From: Henricia sp. BOLD:AAB3569
Lineage: Eukaryota > Echinodermata > Asteroidea > Spinulosida > Echinasteridae
Assembly (NCBI GenBank): GCA_037783545.1
Contig: JBBELK010000636.1
Span: 496,001 to 560,000 of the forward strand
Length of the DNA stretch: 64,000 nucleotides
Direction of reading: 5' to 3'
Of the stretch, positions 33,500 through 42,660 are shown one piece after another. Each line of letters begins with the position of its first letter. Positions within the stretch are counted from its first letter, which is position 1. The translations under genes and the position numbers were made by a program. The notes beneath the pieces were generated by a model, which was not told the DNA's origin, did no database searches, and was given only the letters and a program-made list of their open reading frames with translations.

Positions 33500-35280
33500 A
33501 GTTCTGACCTCGTAACTGGGGTCAACCCCTGACACGAACCGTTCTCTTCGAGGACTTGTTTGCGTCTCGGTTCTTGGACTGGCGGATGAGGCCGAAAGCG
33601 AGATTAGGCCAGGATTGTCAGTTGCTTATTAGCGACCCGCCCAGTGGACTAGGACACTAGAGCGTGCACCACTGTTCGGTGGGTGCTTCAAGTCCGTCCT
33701 AGCGGCGTAGGTAGAGCGGTGCTGCCTCCACCCCAATTCGATCAGACCGTATCCTATAGCTAAGACACTGCTATATGGACAGGACCGTCCGACTTCCGCC
33801 TTCCAAGGTCAAGAGACCGCGGAAGGCGAAGCAGGGCTGTGACGGTTGGTCCTCGGACCGCCGTTTTTACACTCCTTTGGGACGGTCGCCGAGGTCTCCG
33901 CGCCCGGGAGGGGCCCCCATTCTCCCGGGCCCATGGGTCATGGTGGTCAGCAACCGGGGGTATCGCCGTGTGTTTGGCGACTTCTTCCCCCTCAGTGACT
34001 TTGTCCCTAAAGTCATCACCGCTCCCTCCAGAGGGGAACAGAAGAGCGACCCACTCCGAATGTCTACCACTGAATACGTTCCCCGGGACGGGGGTTCAGA
34101 AGGGGGACATTGACCAGCGCTCTTCGGTGCCCGCTCTAGGGCACGTAGGCATCCTTGACCCCAGGGATGCCTACTAGCACGTCCCTATTTATGGCCTGCG
34201 ACCAGCGGTGACCCAGGCTTGGCACCTGGGTCAGTCGTTCGTCTGACGTGCCTCCCCTTTGGCCTTTCCGTATCATCCGGTTTTCACGGTGATCACCAGG
34301 GTGAACGGAGCATACTTCAGGTGGCGGGAGTCAGTTAAGGTTGGGATCTCTGGTCTATCTCAAAAATTCCTCATGGCTCCCTGCCAGGCCCTGGTGTGCC
34401 TGGGTGCCCGACCACATCTGAGTTAGTCGGGGTACCCATCGGCGGAATGGAAATGGATCCCTTAGGGCCCTCGCTCACCGCTTTTGGCGGAGCTAGACGG
34501 CCCTGTCCGCCCCTGGCTCTGCCTGCTGGATCTTATGGCAAGTACATACATACGTTCTCGCCATATGTCCGCTTTTGCAGGGATGTCTCCGGTTGAAGCG
34601 TTACAGCAGGCTCCCAGACTCCCAATCAGTCCCAACGACGGTCCTGATAGGGACGAGCTCGCCTCGTGGAACCCCCATCCAACCTGACGCGGGTCTGTCT
34701 CCCCCGCACGCATCCATTCGATCGGACGCGTCTGGTCAGGCTGCCTGTTAGGCGCACGAGTATCCGGGACCTGCTCCCAGGATTAAGCTTGCTCATACTC
34801 CAACCTCCTCGAACTACGGGCGGTCGGGCAGCCCCCGCTCCTTTAGTTCGAAGCGACGGTGGCTGGAGGCAACATCCTTGTTCGATCGGACATAACAGAG
34901 ACAGGATCTCCTCTCTGTCCGCAGTCCATATACCGGGTACGGTTTATCTGTCCGCCGCGGCCTCTCTTGAGGCAGGGCGTCTTGCGCAGAATGGATCCCG
35001 AACCTGGATATAACCCAGGAGATCTCCACGGACTTCCACGGATCGATCTCCTTGCCTCCGCGATCAGTCGCCAGCCCCCAGGGCATTGCTCCAGGGTATT
35101 GCTCCAGGGTCCCCGACCCAGGAGAATATGCAGTCAACACTCTCTCGGACCGAAGGACGACTCCCTCTTTTGGGAGTCCCCCCATGGGGACGTTCCGCCC
35201 ATGGTCCCGACTCCCTCTTTTGGGAGTCCCCCCCATGGTCCCGTTCCGCTCTTTTCTCTGAAGCGCTTATGAGGACTGCT
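33500..35280 (+). pseudogene. DIRS element 2 degraded RT and RNase H region
   Basis: Motif remnants appear in the expected order across all three frames. ILPGPWVMVVSNRGYRRVF lies just before the RT domain. VGILDPRDAY and HVPIYG correspond to motif A (LDLKDAYLHVPI). LDLMASTYIRSRHMSAF resembles the connector, followed by NILVRSD and AVHIPG (RNase H) and IDLLASAISRQ (the DLFAT connector). No single frame carries them, so at least five frameshifts are present. A 50-bp direct repeat (ctccctcttttgggagtccc with ccatgg) occurs at 35160-35240. Confidence 0.55.
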
Positions 35281-36267
35281 TCCTAGGCTGCTGGAGAGAG
35301 TAGATCCTGACTGTACGGCCACTTCCCGGCGACGTTGCCATGAGAAGGGCCTCCCTGGGGGGCCTTCGTCACCATCGCCACCGGGGAAAGTGTCTACCCC
35401 GCCGATTACTCTGACGCTTGGGTCCCTTCTATCGGTGGTGTGACGGAAGAGGTTGCTCCCCCACTAGAACGCTGTAGCTCTAGTTGCGGGATCCCTCTCT
35501 GAACGCCTTGTGTCGGGCCTTATCTACATGGCTCTTTCGGCTCTTAATTCTGGCGGTTCATTGAGGGCTCTGAGGTAGGCTCGAACATCTACGGTGATGA
35601 TTCTCGCTTCGGCCTCTTGGAAGGAATGCCTGTTTGAGGCCGCCAAGCCTGTTCTCTCGTTCCGGGAAACGTCCTCATGAGGGCCACATCCTGTTGGTGT
35701 TGCCTAGACTTTCCGAGTGCTAGGCCTCCCTGTTCTCCGTTCAAGACGCTGTTGTCTGGAACAGGTCTGCATCCTTCCCGCACTCGGCTATCCTCCCTGG
35801 AAATTAACTATTCCTCTGGATCGGGGGATCGCCTTGGTGCCCGGTCAGAGTCCCGGTCAGTCCGCTGCTCTCCGGGACCCGACCGACCTTCTGTTTGGTT
35901 CACGCATTCCCCCACCGTCTGGCGCCTAGTGGTTGCCGACCAGGTGGATATGCACCGGGTTCTCTGGCGGTGCTGTGGAAGGCTCTAACTCCTTCTCTTC
36001 GGGCTTCTCGGGCATTATGCCTGCCCGGAAGGAGTTTTCCATTTCCATGCTGCCAAACAGAGTCCAGTCAGTCAGAATCATAGTTGCCCTAGAGTCCTCC
36101 GGGAGGTACTCCCCCTCTGGGCGGAGTCTCCCCTTAGTTCGTTCTCTACAGGGGTTTTTGAGTCTGACCTGTCTGCGCATTGCCATGTCCTAGCCCTGAC
36201 GTGCCCGGAGCCCTTGATTGTTGACATCTTGCTCCGACCTCCAACTAAGTGTGCTAGTCTGGAAGTT
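35281..36267 (+). other. DIRS element 2 3' region, recombinase expected but not readable
   Basis: In a DIRS element the tyrosine recombinase should lie here. The base composition stays GC-rich and coding-like, but I could not read a convincing HxxR block in any frame. Short open frames are at chance level. Treat as a decayed YR by position only. Confidence 0.35.
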
Positions 36268-36390
36268 GAATGCAATTGTTCAGTCAACTATGGAACAAGG
36301 TAAGCAGTTCAGTGTAATAATCTGTTACGAAACATATTGTGTTTCTTAGATTATTTATACTGAAGCCTGCTTACCTGTCCATAGTTGACT
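36268..36390 (+). repeat. DIRS element 2 internal complementary region
   Basis: The first 55 bases (36268-36322) are the complement of the left end (29549-29603). The next 68 bases (36323-36390) are the complement of the right end (36577-36644). The junction between 36322 and 36323 therefore marks both element ends. I compared the bases directly and saw no mismatch worth noting. Confidence 0.9.
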
Positions 36391-36439
36391 CCCACGCCGT
36401 ACCCGCCCCACAGCAAGATGTGTACGTCTTTGTTGTCGG

Positions 36440-36644
36440 GCCAAACGTAAAGTGAGGACGATTGTTGGGCCACATGGCATGACCTGGGGTCATAGGGCTA
36501 GACCACATGGGCTAGAGGGGGTGTTTTTTGTGTTTATTTGGGTGATTCCATTCTCGCGAAAGGAATGCAATTGTTCAGTCAACTATGGACAGGTAAGCAG
36601 GCTTCAGTATAAATAATCTAAGAAACACAATATGTTTCGTAACA
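36440..36644 (-). repeat. DIRS element 2 right terminal repeat
   Basis: The inner part complements the left repeat almost perfectly over about 150 bases. The outer part (caggcttcagtataaataat through tttcgtaaca) is unique to this end and complements the internal region. Confidence 0.88.
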
Positions 36645-37323
36645 ATATTTCTCATCTGAAATCAGCTTTATCAGGCCTCTTTTTACTTTACTAAGGTAAT
36701 ACTTGCACAAATTAACAAAACTGAAATAATGATATTTATGGATATTTGGCCACAGATCAGAGCAGGATCCATTTGTTTATTGTGTAGACCATGGAGCTAC
36801 ATGTATAAGCCTACATGTATATGTGTATAGACAAACCATTGTATTGTTCATTATCATGTTCACACATGATGAACAACATTGTTCATTGTAGGACACTAGC
36901 AAGAATAGATTTATTTAGTCTTAGATAATTATTTTACCTACAAATATCACTAGGTATCAGTGTCAGGAAGTGTAAATTTTACATAAAAATTAAGCAGTTA
37001 GTTTAGCTTAAATTTAGCAGAAAAAAAGATGCTGTGATACCAGGATATAGCCATGCACTCTCAATCGGTCATGTCCTTGGTTTTTGCATGTGTACTGATC
37101 TTCTCATAACACCTCTGATTTATGCCTAAATTCATTTTGTTTTAATTTTTAGCAATTAATGCATTCCTTTCAGCTGCTCAGCTGCTCATCTGCTCATAGA
37201 GCAAGGAACATGCAGTTTTATCTTGTTAGGTTTACTCAACAAAACTCAAAAGCTTCAAATTTTTCTAAGTTGTCCCTGCGGTACATATATTAGCTTGCAA
37301 AATTTCATAAATTCCAATCCCGG
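36645..37323. other. RMDN intron, no gene seen
   Basis: AT-rich sequence immediately outside the DIRS element, with TACATGTA and a gttcat/atgaac inverted cluster near 36845-36890. No feature recognised. Confidence 0.5.
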
Positions 37324-37655
37324 CAAGCTTGGGGCAAGCTTGCTGGCGAGCGGTAGGTAAGCATGTAGGCGAGCTTGCGGCAGGCTTGCGGCGAGCTTGC
37401 CGTCGAGCTTGCCGTCGAGCTTGCAGCAAGCTTGCGGCAAGCTATACTGCAAGCTTGCTGCGAGCTTGCAGCAAGCTTGCGGCAAGCTTGCATGCTGCGA
37501 GCTTGCGGCGAGCTTATGGCAAGCTTGCTGCGAGCTTGCAGCAAGCTTGCTTGTGAGCAGGTAGGCAAGCTTGTCTACAAGCTTGTCTGCAAGCTTGCCG
37601 CAAGCTTGCAGCAAGCTTGTCTGCAAGCTTGCCGCAAGCTTGCAGCAAGCTTGGA
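37324..37655. repeat. Minisatellite of AAGCTTGC type, array 2
   Basis: Units such as cgagcttgcggcaagcttgc and cagcaagcttgtctgcaagc. It has the same palindromic core as the array at 28.6 kb but a higher content of gcg and ctg variants. It runs directly into Penelope copy B. Confidence 0.92.
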
Positions 37656-37664
37656 AGATTTCTG

Positions 37665-38815
37665 TAAGGGCATGTACCGGAAACCTACGTTCACAGGACA
37701 GTACCGATGGGACTCATTTAGTGCTATAGGCTTGATCAATGTACTGGTGTCAAAGAGCAGCAAACATCTGTTCCCCGTGTAAGCTACATGAGGAAATACA
37801 CCATATCAAGTCAATCCTGCGCGAAAACAGCTATCCCGAATCAGTAATAAGCAAACATGTATCCCTCTTGCTCGCAAAGCAAGAAGAAGAAGAAGACGGA
37901 CCGAACAAATGTCCCGTGTATGTTAAAGTACCGTGGAGATAAAAAGTTTCGAACAACAAGTGACGAAAGCCGTGACGCACGCCTATTACACCGTTCAGCC
38001 ACATGTAATATTCACTTCTGGCAGTCTGTAATAACATACTACCTACCACACAACTTAACAATGTTATCTACATGTATGAATTTCGGTGCCGATGTGAAGC
38101 TAGGTACATAGGTCGTACGTATAAAGACTAGCGGATCGCATTAAACAGCAAGTTCCATCCTCCATCCGCAGCAACCATGCCTGCTTCCCGCAAACAGCCG
38201 TCGCGTGTCTGAAGAACGCTCGCAAAGCTGCCACACAGCCCGAATACACATCTGCTATTGAGCTCGTGCCAATGACGTCATTTTGGGAGTCAAATAATGC
38301 CGCGTCGTTGTGGAAGCAATGTGCGTGCGCGTTGTGTGTGTCCATAGCGTGCGTAACGCGCAATGCTAATAAGGCTCCCGTGAAATAAATCGCGTTACGC
38401 CCACCAGAGACACACACAGCGCGCACGCACATCGCTTCCACAATGACTCAGCATTATTTGACTCCCAAAATGGCGTATTTGCACGCGTTCGAAGGGGGTC
38501 AATAGGACAACACTTAATACTTGATCACCCCGATCGAGTGCTCAAAACATTACAGCAAACAGCAGTTCACTGTACTGGCAAGTGCACGCAGTATCATGCA
38601 GCTTCACATGCTCGAGGATACATTCATTCACTTCACAAAACCTGTGCTGTCGTCGGAAAGAATTTGTACACACGCTTTATGTAATCTAACTGCGCGTGCG
38701 CATGCAGTAGCATGCTCCCTGCTGTTATTGAGCTGACCAATTAACGTTCAGCATTCTGAACACGTCATTCCCGCCATTAGCCTTGTACTATTGTCGATAG
38801 CGTCACCACGTCAGA
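37665..38815 (+). pseudogene. Penelope-like element, copy B (5'-truncated)
   Basis: Starts abruptly inside the RT at YRKPTFTGQYRWDSFS, next to the minisatellite. It continues with HHIKSILRENSYPESVI, DESRDARLLHR and remnants of the endonuclease region, then the 3' flank shared with copy A (ctcaaaacattacagcaaac, cacttcacaaaacctgtgct, ctcgaggatacattcattc). The flank is interrupted by the 38.28-38.48 kb TIR element. Orientation is opposite to copy A. Many stops and shifts; inactive. Confidence 0.85.
38275..38476. mobile_element. 200-bp TIR element inside Penelope copy B
   Basis: Left arm cattttgggagtcaaataat and ttgtggaagcaatgtgcgtg; right arm is the complement (cacgcacatcgcttccacaa and attatttgactcccaaaatg). 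The homologous stretch of Penelope copy A (around 26.70 kb) lacks it, so it inserted after the copies separated. Confidence 0.75.
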
Positions 38816-39349
38816 CTGCTTAGTAGGACGACTATGAAAAACAGAAGATAACTTGCAAAAATGTAAAATGGTCTGTAAAAACATAATGAACGATTTCGGT
38901 TTCATGAACTGACCCGTGCATTTGCACACATACTCCGTACACGTACGTGCAGTACAAATTATTTGGTTTAACAAACACACAAGTACTTGTTGAAAACCAT
39001 TTGGAAAAAGTGCTAAAGAGACCCAACACAAATTTGCTCCGTCCATAATATACTTGTGGGATATAGTAAATTCAACCAAAACCTGTAGCTTTTAAACTTC
39101 TGAAATTGCAACAAGTTTCAGTTTGCGAAAACAAAAATATCCTGATTACATTCATGAAAATGCAAATTGCGTGCTACCAGCATTTTCCATGTGATACGTG
39201 TACTAGAGTGCACGTAACACTAATTAAGTTCATGATTTCAATAACAAAATGGGGTTTTTTTGTTTGTTTTTTTTTGGGTAGGGTGGCTACATGTAGGCCT
39301 ACATGTATGTCATTTGTTTAAAAATTATATTTTTCTTATTTGCTTACAG
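38816..39349. other. RMDN intron end, no gene seen
   Basis: Unique AT-rich sequence up to the last RMDN exon. No element or RNA recognised. Confidence 0.5.
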
Positions 39350-39382
39350 GCAGTGACGACAGCACTGCAACTTCTAAAATAA
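39350..39382 (+). CDS. RMDN1: RMDN-family gene, terminal exon AVTTALQLLK-stop
   Basis: After a clean acceptor (ttttcttatttgcttacag) the frame gives AVTTALQLLK and TAA, in phase with the preceding exon. RMDN1 ends with a similar amphipathic tail (IQTEAAQLLTSF...), so this is the expected C-terminus, a few residues shorter. An AATAAA string overlaps the stop codon and could serve as a poly(A) signal, though the position would give almost no 3'UTR. All visible exons together give 159 codons plus a stop. Confidence 0.85.
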   Translation, partial: AVTTALQLLK

Positions 39383-39890
39383 ACCTCAAAACAACTTGGG
39401 ACTAAAAATTAGAATGTTATTGAATGCGTTTTTTTTATTTCATTGTGGTAGGCACTCATTTGAGTTTTGAAATTCAAACCATGCTTAGAAATGCAAATCA
39501 TACAATGGCCAAAAGATCGAGGAAGTTGATAGATTACGTAGCTTATTTTATCGGTCGGTAATGTGTGTGGACACCTCCTGTGGCAAGGCTGACTGCCCCA
39601 ACCTCCGAACCTTAGAGCCGCTAAGGCAGGGTACGTGTACCACTCTGTCTCAAATGCTCTATTAGAACCTGCACTTATATGGCTGTTTTTGAGACACACG
39701 GCTTCAGAGATCGCCTCATCTAACACATACAGGTACGTTTATCCAAGTTTTAAAAAAAGGGGGCGGGGGGGGGGGGGTGGTATATATTCGTACAAATGCC
39801 TTTTGCCTCAAAGTTACTTCAAGTGGTTCAGAGGTAACTTAATTCTAATAACTCACTGTAAAAATGGTGCGGATGAGAGAAAAATCGTAA
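39383..39890. other. 3' flank of RMDN with SINE-like piece
   Basis: After the RMDN stop. The stretch at 39590-39720 resembles 22450-22560 (shared gagccgctaaggcagggt, ccactctg, tggctgtttttgagac), so a dispersed repeat is present in both places. A poly-G run (ggcgggggggggg) lies near 39762. Confidence 0.5.
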
Positions 39891-39966
39891 GGGCCTATCG
39901 GGATTCGAACCCGACACCTCTGACTCACTAGGCAGACGCTCTAGTACAGCTGGTATTCTCCCTCTG
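39891..39966 (-). tRNA. tRNA-like sequence (Thr AGT-like loop), likely SINE or pseudogene
   Basis: The minus strand has a perfect T arm (tcgggttcgaatcccga) and an anticodon-arm-like segment gtctgcctagtgagtcaga whose loop CTAGTGA would give anticodon AGT. The 5' acceptor strand does not pair with the 3' strand TAGGCCC. The 5' half is too degraded for a functional tRNA. Confidence 0.45.
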
Positions 39967-40030
39967 GTTTTCCCTATGGACCCAATTTTTCTCGGTGTCG
40001 CATGGTAGCGCAACTGGGCAAAGTATTACA

Positions 40031-40148
40031 AACATCTGGTATGGTGCCTGATCACCATTGAAATGAAACAATCAAACATGGGATTTTTTCTCTCATCCCA
40101 AGTTTGGTTGTTTCATTTCAATGGTGATCAGGCACCATACCAGATGTT
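40031..40148. repeat. Near-perfect hairpin with roughly 50-bp arms
   Basis: Left arm aacatctggtatggtgcctg, atcaccattgaaatgaaaca; the right arm is its complement. The centre is gggattttttctctcatccc. It looks like a short foldback insertion. Transcripts would form a long perfect stem, but no evidence of a microRNA gene is available. Confidence 0.85.
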
Positions 40149-41078
40149 GTGTAAAAATGACATATGCAACAAACACCAAAACTAAATGTCTGTCATTATA
40201 TCATAATTCTATATGTTGCATGGGGATTTTGAAAAAGTTTTACACAGGTATGATACAGCATGATGTCACCTTTTTGGGCCACATTATCTCCTTAGAATAA
40301 CTTCATTATTTTTTTGAATTTTGACGGGACATAAAAGCATGCGTACAAAATGATTTCAGTCACTAAATATTCCCCTTTTATCAATTATTAGAAACCCAAA
40401 TAATTACGTACCTGCCAACTAGTCCGATTTTATCGTATTTGTTCCGATTTTTAAGTGTTAAAAGTGTTGAAAATCGGAACAATCGGAACGGTCGACTTGA
40501 CCTGACTCCCCACGCGCGCCGCATGTGTTGTGTACATAAAAACCCGGTGCAGTACTAGGTCAACTTGACCGTTGTACCAACTCGACCGTTGCAAGTTTCA
40601 CTACAGTCCGATTTTTTTACTCGGCAATGTTGGCAGGTATGAAATTATTAGAAACCCAAATGTTGTGGTGACCAACTTCTGTGGCTGTGTATTTTGTTGA
40701 ATACATATCACTGTAACAGTATTTTGGAAGATGACAGTCCATTACACATTTTTTGAAGAGTGATGATTATGTTTTTCTAAAACAAGTGTTCAAGAGTTTA
40801 TATGGACAGAAAGTAGAAAATCTCAGTTGTTTTTCTGAACATGGAGGCTGTTTAACATTTTCTTCCATCCATGACTAGTCGTAAATTTTTACAGTATAGC
40901 CTAATTTAAAATGTGAAAACCACAAAGTTTAAGAGACCGTTTAACACCAATCTGCCACTGTGACAGACTTATATTCTGTTATAAAACGACAAAATTGGAA
41001 TGCGATTTGGCTTGCGTCGGGGAGAATGATGTATACATATTAATTAGGGTTTTCTTTTACCATAACTTGAATAGCACT

Positions 41079-41343
41079 GTATACACCGTATCGAATAGCC
41101 GCCATTTCGTGGGGCAGTTTCTTTGTTCCTTGGGGACATGCATGGTTGCACATATTGTGCTTCCATTATTGAACGATTTAAGTAACGAAAGGTGCCGCAC
41201 GAAATGGCGGCTATTCAATACGGTCTATACTCGCTGCTTCTCCGAGACACTATGAGAAAAACGTCATAGCGTGCTCGGGTTCGAGTCCCACCCGAGCACG
41301 CTACGAAGTTTTTCTCATAGTGTCTTTGGGAAGCACTGAGTAT
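41079..41343. repeat. Two adjacent inverted-repeat elements
   Basis: The first (41079-41230) has arms accgtatcgaatagccgcca and tggcggctattcaatacggt. The second (41229-41343) is a hairpin with arms of about 52 bp (gacactatgagaaaaacgtc, atagcgtgctcgggt) around the loop tcgagtccc. The loop and arm tip form a tRNA B-box-like ggttcgagtcc. A related end (cctatcgaatagttgccatc) occurs at 42008. Confidence 0.75.
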
Positions 41344-42059
41344 GAAGTGCTAATCAAATTACATCGAGTAGGGCAAAACAAACTCTAATTAACCAAATTC
41401 GAATTGTACACCAATTTACTTCTTGTGGAAGTTGGTCTATAAGCTATTTCACACCACCCAAAATCTATGTGATGGACACAAGTTTGATTTGTATAATATT
41501 GCCATATCTTTTTCACATTGCTAATAATAGTTCAAGTATTGGCAGATTGGAAATTATGTGTCTTGGGAATTAACGCACGTGTATACTGTATAATGCACAT
41601 AAAAGGCACATAGATAATTGTTTGGGAAATGTCACTAGAATTGTGGAAAACTGCTGCAGTTTTAACCCTTATTTTTCCCCATGACTTGAATACATGTGGA
41701 ACAAAAATGAACAGCCAATGATTAAAATAGTTTCAAAGATTTATGGAATGTGGTTTTCCTGTGTTTCCCTAATGTTACATCACAATTTTGCTCATGGATA
41801 TTCATATTCGTATTAGCATAAAACCAAAACCTTAAATTTAACCCCCAAAAAAAATTTCAAATAGGGTTTTATGACAGTAACTGAATGTAATGCTTGTGTA
41901 TAGATTTCATTGAAGAAAAAAAATACCATTTCACTGCCCTTTAATGTCTCTGCCAGTTTATTATATATACACGCACAACAAATGTAAATATTGGTAGTTT
42001 ATAGACCCTATCGAATAGTTGCCATCTTGCCAGGGTAACGTTTGAAATTTAAATCTGTC

Positions 42060-42660
42060 AACAATGTAAGCACAAAATGTAGGTACACACCAGCCTACTG
42101 TTTACGTAATTTAGTGATACAGCGTCCTTGACAATAATTTTGTGATGGTCCTTGTGAAAAAATATCGTAAAAATGTCCCGTAATTAACCACAAAAGCTTA
42201 AAATTAATAATAACGGTCAATAGTCGAGTTATACGCTTTACCAACCGTTCACTATCGCGCGAGACTCGTTCACGACTTTTTGGAAACGATTCGCTCTTCA
42301 CTAAGCTTGGCAGCTTTTTGCTTTGGATATCTCTCATTTTCTGCTGAAGATTTCTCTCGACGACCGAATGGGTTTTTCCGTTTTCTGTAGAGGAGCTGAC
42401 ATAGTTCATGGTTTGTCTTCACGAACGTACAATTATAGTTCAACGGCAATGTACCGGTTTTGGGCAGGCAAGTTTGTGTGCCGTGGGGCTAAATGTCACA
42501 CTGTCCGGTAGACTGTCCACCGTGGAACTCGCTTCGGTTCCTCGGACTTATGTGTCAAAATTTTATGTTCGATTTTTCAAGGGTCTGACTATTTGCAGAC
42601 GGCAGTCCGTTTTGTCGCTAGCAGACGACGGTAGTGGTTCGAAAAATACAACTTGACCAA
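42060..42660 (+). repeat. Dispersed repeat family R2, copy 1
   Basis: Shares the order cctactgtttac, tgatttagtgat, ttatacgctttacca, acgattcgctcttc, gaccgaat and cttcacgaacgtaca with 51995-52560. The copies are diverged. The second copy carries an extra 101-bp hairpin insertion. No coding capacity. Confidence 0.7.

Larger units (their letters stand above)
29549..36644 (+). mobile_element. GC-rich DIRS-type retroelement (element 2) with intact end structure
   Basis: The ends are defined by the internal complementary region at 36268-36390. Its complement reads the right end (ending ...atatgtttcgtaaca) directly joined to the left end (starting gattattacactgaac...). This is the structure expected of DIRS elements, whose ends are completed from a circular intermediate. 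Near-identical inverted repeats of about 150 bp (29579-29729 and 36440-36592) lie inside the ends. The body (30.1-36.3 kb) is much more GC-rich than its surroundings. It holds a gag-like start, nine copies of a repeated module, and degraded RT/RNase H motifs. Confidence 0.85.

Noticed and set aside
37255-37626. 123-codon open frame on the minus strand and 135-codon frame on the plus strand
   Set aside because: Again a minisatellite translation; the plus frame then runs into a Penelope fragment by chance.
39378-39383. AATAAA at the RMDN stop as a definite poly(A) signal
   Set aside because: It overlaps the stop codon, leaving almost no 3'UTR; the true signal may be further downstream, so it is mentioned only as a possibility.
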